Of a stretch of 64,000 bases of DNA, positions 1-10,455 are shown in pieces. A program made the position numbers and the translations under genes. Below the pieces are notes generated by a model. The model ran no database searches. It was given only the letters and a program-made list of their open reading frames with translations, and was not told where the DNA came from. Each line of letters begins with the position of its first letter. Within the stretch, counting starts at the first letter, position 1. Source of the stretch: Artocarpus heterophyllus (Eukaryota; Streptophyta; Magnoliopsida; Rosales; Moraceae); assembly GCA_025403435.1 (NCBI GenBank), contig CM046332.1, positions 8,797,903 through 8,861,902 of the forward strand, read 5' to 3'.

Positions 1-461
1 AAACTTGATCCTTATTCGAGTTTTTGAGACCTAATCTGATAAGGATTGACCCAGGACCAATAGCTATATAAAGGGAGTGAGTCTTATGATTTACTCAGAT
101 CAGTCGAGAGATTAAGAGTGATACTCTTCTATTGTGTATCTGAAAACTCCCTGAGAGCTTTTGTTCACAAATCACGAACACTAGCTTTGGGTTCTCTCTA
201 TTGGTTGGAAGGAGAGTCACCGGTGGAAGAGCTGTACGTGTGAGCCCACACTCACTCCAGTTGTGGATAGAGAATAGCAAAGAAGACCAGTTGGTTGAGG
301 TTGTTCTGGAACATTACTTCTCTACACAGGTGGCGGAGGTTCTTCACATATAAAGGTTAGTAAGATCTGTCTAATTTATACATATAACATGTCAAACTTG
401 TGTTTTGGAAATTACTCTGATGAAAAATTTTAAAATTCCGATGTGTACAGTTTTTCCAACA
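1..461 (+). repeat. 5' LTR of element A (3' part only)
   Basis: It matches the last part of the 3' LTR (from about 7675 to 8135) with scattered substitutions and ends TTTTTCCAACA. It is followed after 2 bp by the primer binding site. It contains the LTR TATA box and the R/U5 part. Confidence 0.93.
65..75 (+). promoter_or_regulatory. LTR TATA box of element A
   Basis: TATATAAAGGG. The equivalent is found in the 3' LTR (about 7739-7750), in B (about 16675-16686, minus), in solo LTR D (about 20153-20163) and in E (about 59200-59210, minus). It marks the U3/R transition; transcription should start some 30 bp downstream. This is inference from the motif and its conservation. Confidence 0.6.
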
Positions 462-463
462 AT

Positions 464-475
464 TGGTATTAGAGA
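464..475 (+). other. Primer binding site of element A (initiator tRNA-Met)
   Basis: TGGTATTAGAGA, two bases after the LTR. It matches the common plant primer site TGGTATCAGAGC except at two positions (C to T and a final C to A). Element B keeps the perfect version. Confidence 0.85.
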
Positions 476-957
476 CATGGTTTTTACATAAATTTACAAG
501 TTTGTAATCATGTTGTATGCATAAATTTTGTGATCTTTATCTCTTTTATGCTTGAATTGAATTTTATAGAGAGATGGCACTCTAGGTTACTATAAATTAT
601 GTATGTTGTCATGGATTATATAGTGAATGTTTATTAATTAATTATGGTTGATTAAATCATTATTTAATTATTTATTGATTAATTAATACCGGTTATGGTT
701 CCTTAGAGGTTAGAATGTGTATCTAGGTTTTTCATGTAATTAGATGGCGGACTATCATCTCCGTCTAGGAATTGTTATTTAATTTTAAATTTGTAAGAAT
801 TTTGTAATTAAATAATTAGTCGGAGAAGACATATCTAGAAGAAGGATGATGGTGCCCCCAGGTATTACCTAAGTCTCTAATTTTATGTTTTTGAATTGTT
901 GAAAATAAAATTGATGAATTGCATTAAAATTGTATTTTCTGAAAAGAGGGATTTTTG

Positions 958-1192
958 CTCGGCCGGCATGCCGGACATCATAGTTTGGCAGGCCGATGGT
1001 CACAGATCGTCAGGCCAGACGTGTGGTCCGACAGGCCGACAGTGGGGCAGAAATAGGTTGGCTCTGCCAGCAAGCCAAACTTCTAGTTCGGCAGGCTGAA
1101 CCTTCATGGATCGATAGGCCGATGTATTAGATCTGCAGGCCGATGGAACATGGTCGGCAGGCCGATCACCCAGATCAGCCTGCCGATCGAGA
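958..1192 (+). repeat. GC-rich palindromic repeat array in leader of A
   Basis: At least eight degenerate copies of a TCGGCAGGCCGA-type motif, in both orientations, spaced 15-35 bp in otherwise AT-rich leader. Related arrays lie in the leaders of B and E and in the U3 part of all LTRs of this family. Open frames here (896-1099 plus, 1000-1269 minus) come from base composition and are not genes. Confidence 0.8.
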
Positions 1193-1689
1193 GCTAGAAA
1201 ATTTTCAAAAAAGGTGCAATTTTTGCGGTGCAGTTTTAATTTTATTTTTGGGACAATTCTGAGAAACATTAAATTTGGATATGACCGGAAATATGAAGTA
1301 TTTGAGTCATACGGGATTGAAGACTTGAAGATGGGTATTGCATGAAGAAGGATACAGCTTGAGGATTCAAGGATGAAGAATCGATAAATGTCTCGATTAT
1401 TCTCTTGTAATCTTAGTTTTCTATTCTCTAGGGTGGAACCATAATATTATGGTTATTATTATTTTGCTTGTAGCTTTGCATGATTGCTTTGCTTGTCTGC
1501 ATTATAATATGATTTGCCATGTATATTGATAACATGTCATATAGAATAGGGAGTGCCACTCACATTAAAATTGTTCATGCATATTCTTAAAATAAAACCT
1601 TGATTTCAAAAGATTGAGTGGGAGAAGGTTTTCGAAGAGAGGACCTAAGGCCTCCATCATTGGTCCACAGGCAGAACATGGTGGTCCTG

Positions 1690-1995
1690 ACCCCTAGGAA
1701 GGGATTTCTATCATGTACTAGATTGGATCTCTAAAAGGATAAGGTATTTTAGTATGATTTATGGTTGCACACCCCTAGGTGGTGATTATAAACCATGAAT
1801 AAAATATTGAAATGATGGTTATACACTCACGTTAATTTTATTATTAACCTCCCCTAGGAGCTCTGTTAATAAAATTAATGGCCAAAGAAACGATTATTAA
1901 TATATGCTGGATCATATGGGTCCTGGATGGCATATATTAATCATGAGAGGATCCATGTTGCTGATTGAATTTGGCATGACTCCCCTAGCAGCTTG
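1690..1995 (+). other. Leader segment with four CCCCTAG motifs and two hairpins
   Basis: CCCCTAG(G/C) occurs at about 1691, 1773, 1852 and 1983. At 1841-1872 TTATTAAC pairs with GTTAATAA around a 16-nt loop holding CCTAGG. At 1761-1796 ATGGTT pairs with AACCAT around a loop holding the same palindrome. The arrangement is kept in B (about 14811-15105) and E (about 57317-57620). It may be a dimerisation or packaging signal (inference). Confidence 0.5.
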
Positions 1996-2155
1996 TTGAA
2001 TTATGAGTTGGGAATTATCGTTGTAAGGTTGTGATATTTTCAAGGTTTTGACACATAAACACATCTGTATAATTTTGCATGATTGTGTTATCTTACTAAA
2101 CTATAATTATATGTTTGCTTATGTTTGGTATATGATTCTTTATTGTAAATTGAAA

Positions 2156-5100
2156 ATGTCTAAAAACGCTTTATCATCGATACTTGACAAAAATCAATTA
2201 ACCAGTGAGAATTATAACGATTGGAAATGGAACCTGGATATCGTCCTATCCTTTGAGAAACTGAAATATGTACTGACAACCCCTTGTCCTCCCGAGTCTA
2301 CGGGAGACTCAAGTAATGAGCAATTCCAAGCGTACGATCGTTGGAAAGATGCTAATGATCAAGCCCGCTGCTATGTTATGACCAGCATGAACAATGTGCT
2401 GTAGGCTCAACATCAGGATTATGAGACTGCGAAGCAGATCTTAGATAATCTTGAGGATATGTTTGGAGGCCAGGCCATAACAAAGCAGCAAGGGACGCTT
2501 CAGAAACTCTTAAACTGTAGACAGAGACCGGGGACATCTGTAAAGGAGCACATGATGTTGGTCATGGGTTACCTCATTGAGGCTCAAACCAATGGAGCCA
2601 ACATCAATGCTGAAACTCAGATGACTATGGTCTTTGAGACTCTGTCTAAGGAATTTATTCTGTTTAGAGCTACTTTTAATTTAAGCAATAGACGGGATAT
2701 GACCTTGACAGAACTGATGAAACAGTTACAGGAGTTTGAACTGCTGATCAGGGAGTCTCCTGCTGGTGGTGAGGCCAACATGGTAGCTGCTTCTGGTTCC
2801 AATCCTAACTTAGGGAATGGAAAGAAGCAACGGTCCAAGAATGGGAAGTCTTCTATTGTTGCCTCTACCAAGAGCAAGAAGAAGAAGAAAAAGAACCCAA
2901 AGAAGCTTGAGTGCTTCTTCTATGGTAAGGTCGGGCATATTAAGAAGCATTGCAAGGACTTCCTTTCCAAAGGAGGTAGGTGAGATCTTCTATATTTAGA
3001 AACTTGTTTAGTTGAGGAATCCAGTGACATTTGGGTCATAGATTTTGGTGCAACTAATCATGTTTGTGTTTCTCTGCAGGGATTCAAAGAAACGAGAAGT
3101 CTATAGTTTGAAGACTTCACGCTTCGGATGGGCGATGGATCCTTGGTCTCAGCGGAAGCAGTAGGAGATGTCCAGCTTTACTTTGATAATTATAGGAATT
3201 TAATTTTGCAAGATTGTTTTTATGTTCCTAAATTTAAAAGGAATTTAATTTCTATATCTTGTTTATTTAAAGCCTCCTACGTGGTATCTTTTAATGAAAA
3301 AGTGGTGATTCATAAAAACAAATCTTTTATCTGTTCTAGATGGATGCAAAATAATCTATATTTTATCAAACCAAAGATAGACTTATTGCTTAATGCTGAG
3401 ATAAATGATAATGACTTTAAAAGACTTAAAACTTCTCACTCTAATAAGACTTATCTTTGGCATTTGCGCCTTGGTCATATTAACCTGAATAAGATTCAAA
3501 GGTTGGTAAGGGATGGGCCTTTAAGTCACTTAAAGGTGGAATCTATACCTCAATGTGAATCTTGTTTGGAGGGTAAAATGACCAAAAGACCATACAGGTC
3601 TAAGGGCAATAGGGCCGAAGGGGTTCTAGAACTTGTGCATAGTGATGTTTGCGGACCGATGAACATCCGGGCACGAGGAGGGTATGAGTACTTCGTCACT
3701 TTTATTGACGATTGCTCAAGATATGGGTATGTGTACCTGATGCACCACAAAAGCAAAACTTTTGACAAGTTCAGGGAGTTTTCAGGCTGAAGTGGAAAAG
3801 CAATTGGGTAGATCCATAAAGGGACTTCGATCTGATCGAGGTGAGGAATACCTTTCTGATGAGTTCTTGGGACACTTGTTAGAGAATGAGATTTTATCCC
3901 ATTTGACTGCACCGGGCACTCCGCTGTAGAATGGCGTAGTGGAGAGAAGGAATAGGACTTTATTGGACATGATTAGGTCCATGATGAGTTATTCATCATT
4001 GCCTTTATCCTTTTAGGGATATGCACTATAAACCGCATGTTATCTTTTAAGCAATGTGCCTTCAAAATCGGTCCCTAAAACTCCTCACGAGTTGTGGACA
4101 AGAAGGAAGACATCCTTAAACCATATTCGCATATGGGGATGTCTGGCTCATGTCATGTTTAAGGATCCGAATAAGTTGAAAGCACGTTTGAAAGTTTGCG
4201 TGTTTGTAGGATATACAAAAGGGACTAAAGGGGGCTATTTTTATAACCCAAAGGAAAATAAAGTCGTGGTTTCAACTAATGCAACTTTCCTTAAGGAGAG
4301 TTACATGGACGACTTTAAACCTCGAAGCAAAGTGGTGCTTGAGGAGTTAAGGGGTGATCCGTTCACTCCAGAGGTTCCGAATGAAACCATTCCGATCGGT
4401 GTAGAAAAACCAAACAAACCTGAACAACAACCTCAGGGGCTTTGGCGTAGTGGGAGGATCGGGCGTCAATCTGAGAGGTATATGTTTAGTATGGAAGTCT
4501 TCTTGGCTGAACCGTATGAACATGACAGGGATCCTTATACTTATGCAGAAGCTATAGAGGATGTTGATTGAAGACTCTGGACAGAGGCCATGAACATAGA
4601 GATGAAGTCTATGGAGACTAATCAGGTCTGGAAGCTTGTGGATCTTCCTGAAGGGGTAAAACCCATAGGGTGTAAGTGGATCTACAAGAGGAAAAGAGGA
4701 GTGGATGGAAAGGTCGAAACCTTTAAGGCTAGATTAGTAGCTAAGGGTTATACGTAAAAAGAAGGAATAAATTATGAGGAAACCTTTTCGCCTGTAGCCA
4801 TGCTTAAGTCCATCCGGATTCTCTTGTCTATAGCTATCGCTCTCGACTACGAGATTTGGCAGATGGATGTTAAGACGGCTTTTTTGAATGGCTATCTTGA
4901 TGAGTCCATTTATATGGAACAACCAGATGGGTTCAAGGTCGTGGGTCAAGAGGGTAAGGTTTGTAAGCTTCTAAAGTCAATTTATAGACTTAAGCAGGCT
5001 TCACGTTCTTGGAACATAAGATTTGATCAAGTGATCAAGACTTATGGGTTCTTACAAAATGTGGATGAACCATGTGTTTACAAACACATTAAAGATGAGA

Positions 5101-6109
5101 AGGTGATTTTTCTACTACTCTATGTAAATGACATTTTGCTAATTGGCAATGACGTTGGGGCGTTGCCATTGGTCAAATTATGGTTGACCAAGCAATTTGA
5201 CATGAAGGACTTGGGTAAGGCTAATTTTGTTGTCGGTATCCAGATCTTTCGAGATAGGAAGAACAAAATGATAGCTTTGTTACAAGCCGGCTACATAGAC
5301 AAAATTCTCAGGAGGTTTGCAATGCAGGATTCTAAGAAAGGTGGGCAACCATCTAGGTCTGGAATTACTCTTTCTAAGAAAGACTCTCCAAAGTCTTATG
5401 AAGAAAGAGAATACATGAAGAAGGTGCTTTATGCTTCGGCAGTGGGTAGTCTCATGTATGCCATGCTTTGCACGCGACCGGATATTACCTATGCGGTCAG
5501 GATTGTAAGCCGATTTCAGGCAGATCCAGGACCGAACCATTGGGATGCGGTAAAGCATATTTTCAAGTACCTGAGAAGGACTCATGGGTATATACTTGTG
5601 TATTCGGGTGAGGACTTAACTCCTCTAGGATACACTGACTTGGATTTTCAATCCGGTCTGGATTCTAGGAAATCAACTTTGGGGTTTGTGTTTACTCTGG
5701 GCGACGGTGCCATCAGTTGGAGAAGTGCGAAGCAAGATTGCACTTCAGATTCAACGATGGAGGCTGAGTATGTCGCGGCTAGTGATGCTTCGGAAGAAGC
5801 AGTATGGCTCCGCAAGATCCTTGGGGATCTTGAGGTAGTTCCTGGTATGGATAAAGCGGTATCACTATACTGTGATAACAGTGCGGTGGTAGCTAATGCT
5901 AAGGAATCAAGATTTCAGTAGAAGAGTAAGCATATTGATTGGAAGTATCATGTGATAAAGGACTTTGTTAAGGGCGGGCATGTCACGGTGTGCAAGATCA
6001 CATCAGAGGACAATTTAGCTGATCCATTTATGAAGACACTTACTGGGGAGTCTTCGAGAGGCATGTGGAAGCTATGGGGATGCGAAATTTACTGTATTTA
6101 CTCACTTAG
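2156..6109 (+). pseudogene. gag-pol of element A, broken
   Basis: Copia polyprotein reading from ATG 2156 (Met-Ser-Lys-Asn) to TAG 6107-6109. Gag with UBN2-like domain spans about 2156-2980, ending in a Lys-rich tract and a zinc knuckle in which the second Cys is Tyr. Protease at about 3040 has the DSG triad changed to DFG. Integrase (HHCC at 3460-3580, DDE core) spans about 3460-4300; the reverse transcriptase about 4600-5500 has YVND instead of YVDD; RNase H runs to the end. In-frame stops occur at 2401, 2981, about 3105, 3927, 4014, 4029, 4569, 4755 and 5919, with frameshifts near 3785 and 6050. In B no stop separates gag from protease, so the 2981 stop is a mutation and not a family feature. 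Not functional. Confidence 0.93.
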
Positions 6110-6110
6110 T

Positions 6111-6124
6111 GCAAGTGGGAGATG
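6111..6124 (+). other. Polypurine tract of element A
   Basis: GCAAGTGGGAGATG lies directly before the 3' LTR. The same tract (reverse) adjoins the 3' LTRs of B and E, and a variant GAATGGGAGA adjoins that of C. Expected plus-strand primer for reverse transcription. Confidence 0.75.
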
Positions 6125-8135
6125 TGTTAGACATGTATGCCCTAAGGAGTAAAAATATAATATGTTTTTGGAGACATTTTTATCAATAAAGAATTTATTC
6201 ATTTATATATACCAAATCTTGTCCTCTTTACATTCAAATTTGTTAAATGAATGATAAGCAAACAGTAGTCTGAGACTATCGGTCTAAACCTTAAGAATTG
6301 GGCATATGATGGGCTGATCATGTGGAAGACACGATTCTTAAGGTGACGGTCTAAAACATATGATCCGCAATCGAGGGAATAAAGTTGGGCACTTTATTCA
6401 TGTAAAGATTGTTATGTTGTCTATATCCCTTTTAGGAGATGGTTTGTCTTGACCATCGGAGTTGGACTCCGTGAATAGAAACATTGGCACGTTGTCATAG
6501 GTGACGATGTGTTGGATCGGGACATAAAGTGAATTGATTTGGATTAATAATTCTGTCTTGGCAAATCGATTCACTTTAGACAATCATTTATATTGTATTT
6601 TAATCCTGAGATAAATAGTGGGCCCGTTGTCTCGACTTGTGTCTTTTGATGTACCAATGCGTGACTCCCACATCTCAACAGTGGTATGCATGCCGGTACG
6701 TTGGAGGCATGACTCTTGATAGCGTAGACTTGTTATTCATAGATATGGAATCCATAGCTCCTCTTTAGGAGTAATGATATCCTCTAATATAAGTTGTCCT
6801 GTAATTGGAAAACTGGAGCGCTCAACCATTTGGATACATAGGTGTAACCGAATGGTATACTATCTTTGGATGGTAAGTTTTCTAATGGTGAGACAATAGA
6901 ACGTAAGATAAAAATAATCGGGAAGGTAAGACAGAACTTGTCCTTAAGCCGATTATGGATTATCATATGGGGATACGATGCACTTTGATATGTCATGGAG
7001 ACTTAGCTACACTGGCTTCAGTAATTCTATAAAGTTCGAGAGTGCAGCTCCAAGCTTTTAGTGGAGTGGCGTTGGAGTTGATAATTATGAAATGTATATT
7101 TGGGATATTGGGTTTCATAATTATCGTGAGTTTGAACTTTATAGGTCCATTTTGGTCCCCTTTGCTAGCTCACAAAATCCTGTAACGACACGCCGTGCTT
7201 TTCCAATAATTGGTGACTTATGTCGGATTTATCATATTGACTTAAAATTTGAAAGAATTAAATAATTCATGTCTGTTTATCGGTTGAATTAATTTTGTAA
7301 TAAAATTAATTTAAGATAAACTTGTTGAATTATTGGGATCAGATAATTCTTGTCTGTTTATCGATTGATTTAATTTTGGATAAATTAGATCAAGATAAAC
7401 TTGTAGAATTATTGTAAATTGATTTATTTTCTTAGAGATTATCTTGATAAAGTTTATTTTGATCAGATAACTTCTTTATTGGGTTATTTGAATCAAAACT
7501 GTGACCTTATCCTATAGAATCTCAGGTGAAAAATAAAAGATTCGCGGAGATTTTTTTGCAGGAGTTCGGCCTACCGGATGACTTGTTCGGCCTGCCGATG
7601 GGGCCTGTTCGGCCTGCCGATCAACGAGTGATAAGATTACACGTTTTCACGCAGATCTTATCAGATATTGATCCAAACTTGATTCTGTTTCGAGTTTTTG
7701 AAACCTAATCTGATAAGAACTGACCCCAGGACCAGTAGCTATATAAAAGGAGTAAGTCTTATGATTTACTCAGATCAGTCGAGAGATTAAGAGTGATACT
7801 CTTCTAGTGAGTATCTGAAAACTCCGTGAGAGCTTTTGTTCACAAATCACGAACACTAGCTTTGGGTTCTCTCTATTGGTTGGAAGGAGAGTCACCGATG
7901 GAAGAGCTGTACGTGTGAGCCCACACTCACTCCAGTTGTGGATAGAGAATAACAAAGAAGACCAGTTGGTTGAAGCTCTTCTGGAACGTTACTTCTCTAC
8001 ACAGGTTGCAGAGTTCTTCACATATAATGGTTAGTAAGATCTGTCTAATTTATACATATAACATGTCAAACTTGTGTTTTGGAAATTACTCTGATGAAAA
8101 ATTTTAAAATTCCGCTGTGTATAGTTTTTCCAACA
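6125..8135 (+). repeat. 3' LTR of element A (2011 bp)
   Basis: Starts TGTTAGACATG and ends TTTCCAACA (TG...CA). Parts: AATAAA-containing start of U3 (6186); long AT-rich U3; GC-rich repeat array at 7563-7622 with three copies; TATA box about 7739; R/U5 with small inverted repeats (GTTC..GAAC about 7840). Flanked on the right by ATATG. Confidence 0.93.
7563..7622 (+). repeat. U3 palindromic repeat array of A 3' LTR
   Basis: Three copies of a TTCGGCCTGCCGAT-type unit about 120-180 bp upstream of the TATA box. The same site holds about one unit in the B 3' LTR (8988-9012), about four in the B 5' LTR (16801-16862), two in D (20000-20040), about five in the E 3' LTR (51789-51870) and three to four in the E 5' LTR (59326-59388). 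Confidence 0.75.
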
Positions 8136-8471
8136 ATATGGTGCAGCCAAACGGGTTCAAGGCTAAAGGTAAACAAAGCAAGGTCTATAAGCTGCAAAAG
8201 TCAATTTATAGACTTAAGCAAGCTTTCTGTTCTTAGAACGTAAGATTTGATCAAATGATCGAGACTTATGGGTTTGAACAAAACATGGATAAACCATTTG
8301 TTTGCAAACACATTAAGGATGGAAAGATGGTTTTTCTACTGCTCTATGTAGATGACATCTTGCTAATTGGCAATGACGTTAGCTCATTGTCATTGGTCAA
8401 ATTATGGTTAACCACGCGGTATGACATGAAAGACATAGGTCAAGATAGTTATATTCTAGGTATTTAGATCT
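8136..8471 (+). pseudogene. Reverse transcriptase fragment of old element C
   Basis: Translates as a copia reverse transcriptase segment in + orientation with an intact YVDD box (LLLYVDDILLIGND at about 8337-8378) and one internal stop in its first third. It starts at the 3' flank of A and stops at the 5' edge of B; the reading resumes at 18304. It is the middle of an element whose 5' half must lie left of the window. Confidence 0.85.
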
Positions 8472-10441
8472 TGTTGGAAACATAGTGCGCAACGGAATTT
8501 TTAAAATTTTTCATCAGAGTAATTTCCAAACCACAAGTTTGACATGTTATATATATAAATTAGACAGATCTTACTAACCTCAGTGTGCCGAAGAACCTCC
8601 GCAACCTGTGTAGAGAAGTAACGTTCCAGAAGAGCCTCAACCAACTGGTCTTCTTTGCTATTCTCTATCCACAACCGGAGTGAGTGTGGGCTCACACGTA
8701 CAGCTCTTCCACCAGTGACTCTCATTCCAACCAATAGAGAGAACCCAAAGCTAGTGCTCGTGATTTGTGAACAAAAGCTCTTAGGGAGTTTTTAGATGCT
8801 CACTAGAAGAGTATCACTCTTAATCTCTCAAATTGATCTGAGTAAATCATGAGACTCACTCCCTTTATATAGCTATTGGTCTTGGGGTCAGTCCGTATTA
8901 GATTAGGTCTCAAAAACTCGAAACAGAATCAAGTTCGGATCAGTATCTGATAAGATCCCCATGAAAACGCGTAATCTTATTTCCCGCTGATTGGCAGGCC
9001 GAACTCTCGAAAAAAAATCTCCGCGAATCTTTTATTTTCCACCCAAGATTCTAAAGGATAAAGTCTTAGTTTTGATTCAAATAACCCAATAGAGAAGTTA
9101 TCTTATCAAAACAAACTTCATCAAGATAATCTCTAAGAAAATAAATCAATTCACAATAATTCTACAAGTTTATCTTGTTCTAATTTGTCCAAAATTAAAA
9201 CAACCGATAAACAGACAAGAATTATCTTATCGCAATAATTCAACTAGTTTATCTTGAAGTAATTTCTTACAAAATTAATTCTAACGATAAATAGACATGA
9301 ATTATTTGATACTTACAAATTTTAAACCAATCTGATAAATCTGACATAAGTCACCAATTATTGGAAAAGCATGCCGTGTCGTTACAGGACTTTGTGAGCT
9401 AGCAAAGGGGACCAAAATGGACCTATAAAGTTCAAGCTCATGATAATTATGAAACCCAATATCCCAGATATACATTTCACAATTATCAACTCCAATGCTA
9501 CTCCACTAAAAGCTTGGAGCTGCACTCTCGAACTTTATAGAATTACGAAGCTTGCGTAGCTAAGTCTCCATGACATATCATAGTGTATCGCATCCCCATA
9601 TGATCATCCATAATCGGCTTAAGGACAAGTTTTGTCTTACCTTCCCGATTATTTTTATCTTACGTTCCATTGTCTCACCATTATAAAACTTACCATCCAA
9701 AGATAGGATACCATTCGGTTACACCTATGTATCCAAATGGTTGAACGCTCCAGTTTTCCAATTATAGGACAACTCATATTAGAGGATATCATTACTCCTA
9801 AAGAGGAGCTATGGATTCCATATCTATGAATAACAAGTCTACGCTATCAAGAGTCATGCCCCCAACGTACCAGTATGCATACCACTATTGAGATGTGGGT
9901 GTCACCCTTTGGCACATCAAAAGACACAAGTCGAGATAATGGACCCATTATTCATCTCAGGATTAAGATACAATATAAATGACTATCTAAAATGAATCGA
10001 TTTGTTGAGATAGAATTATTAATCCAAATCAATTCACTTTATGTCCCAATCCAACACATCGTCAACTATGACAACGCGCCAATGTTTCTATTCACGGAGT
10101 CCAACTCTGATGGTCAAGACAAACCATCTTCCAAAAGGGATATAGACAACATAACAATCTTTACATGAATAAAGCGCCCAACTTTATTCCCTCGATTGCG
10201 GATCATATGTTTTAGACCGTCACCTTAAGAATCGTGTCTTCCGCATAATCAGTCCATCATATGCCCAATTCTTAAGGTTTAGACTGACAGTCTCAGACGA
10301 CTGTTTACTTATCATACATTCAACAAATATGAACGTAAAGAGGACAAGAATTTGGTATATATAAATGAATAAATTCTTTATTGATAAAAATGTCTCCAAA
10401 AATGTATTAAATTTTTCTCCTTAGGGCATACATGTCTAACA
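8472..10441 (-). repeat. 3' LTR of element B (1970 bp)
   Basis: On the minus strand it begins TGTTAGACATG (10441) and ends TTTCCAACA (8472). It is shorter than the 5' LTR partly because the U3 palindromic array (8988-9012) is reduced to about one unit. Confidence 0.93.
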
Positions 10442-10455
10442 ATCTCCCACTTGCA
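10442..10455 (-). other. Polypurine tract of element B
   Basis: Minus-strand GTGCAAGTGGGAGAT abuts the 3' LTR, just after the pol stop codon (10456-10458). Confidence 0.75.

Larger units (their letters stand above)
1..8135 (+). mobile_element. Copia LTR retrotransposon A, defective, 5' end outside window
   Basis: LTR - primer binding site - leader - gag-pol - polypurine tract - LTR order is complete apart from the start of the 5' LTR. Domain order (protease, integrase, reverse transcriptase, RNase H) is that of Ty1/copia. The right flank ATATG (8136-8140) is the expected 5-bp target copy; the left copy is outside the window. It is inserted in the reverse transcriptase region of older element C, whose reading resumes at 8136. 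The LTR start (TGTTAG..ATGCCCTAAGGAG) recalls the Angela/BARE group, but I do not assign a lineage firmly. Confidence 0.93.

Noticed and set aside
896..1269. Overlapping frames in the GC-rich leader of A (and 58047-58244 in E)
   Set aside because: They follow the palindromic repeat array, are not conserved as proteins among A, B and E, and overlap on both strands.
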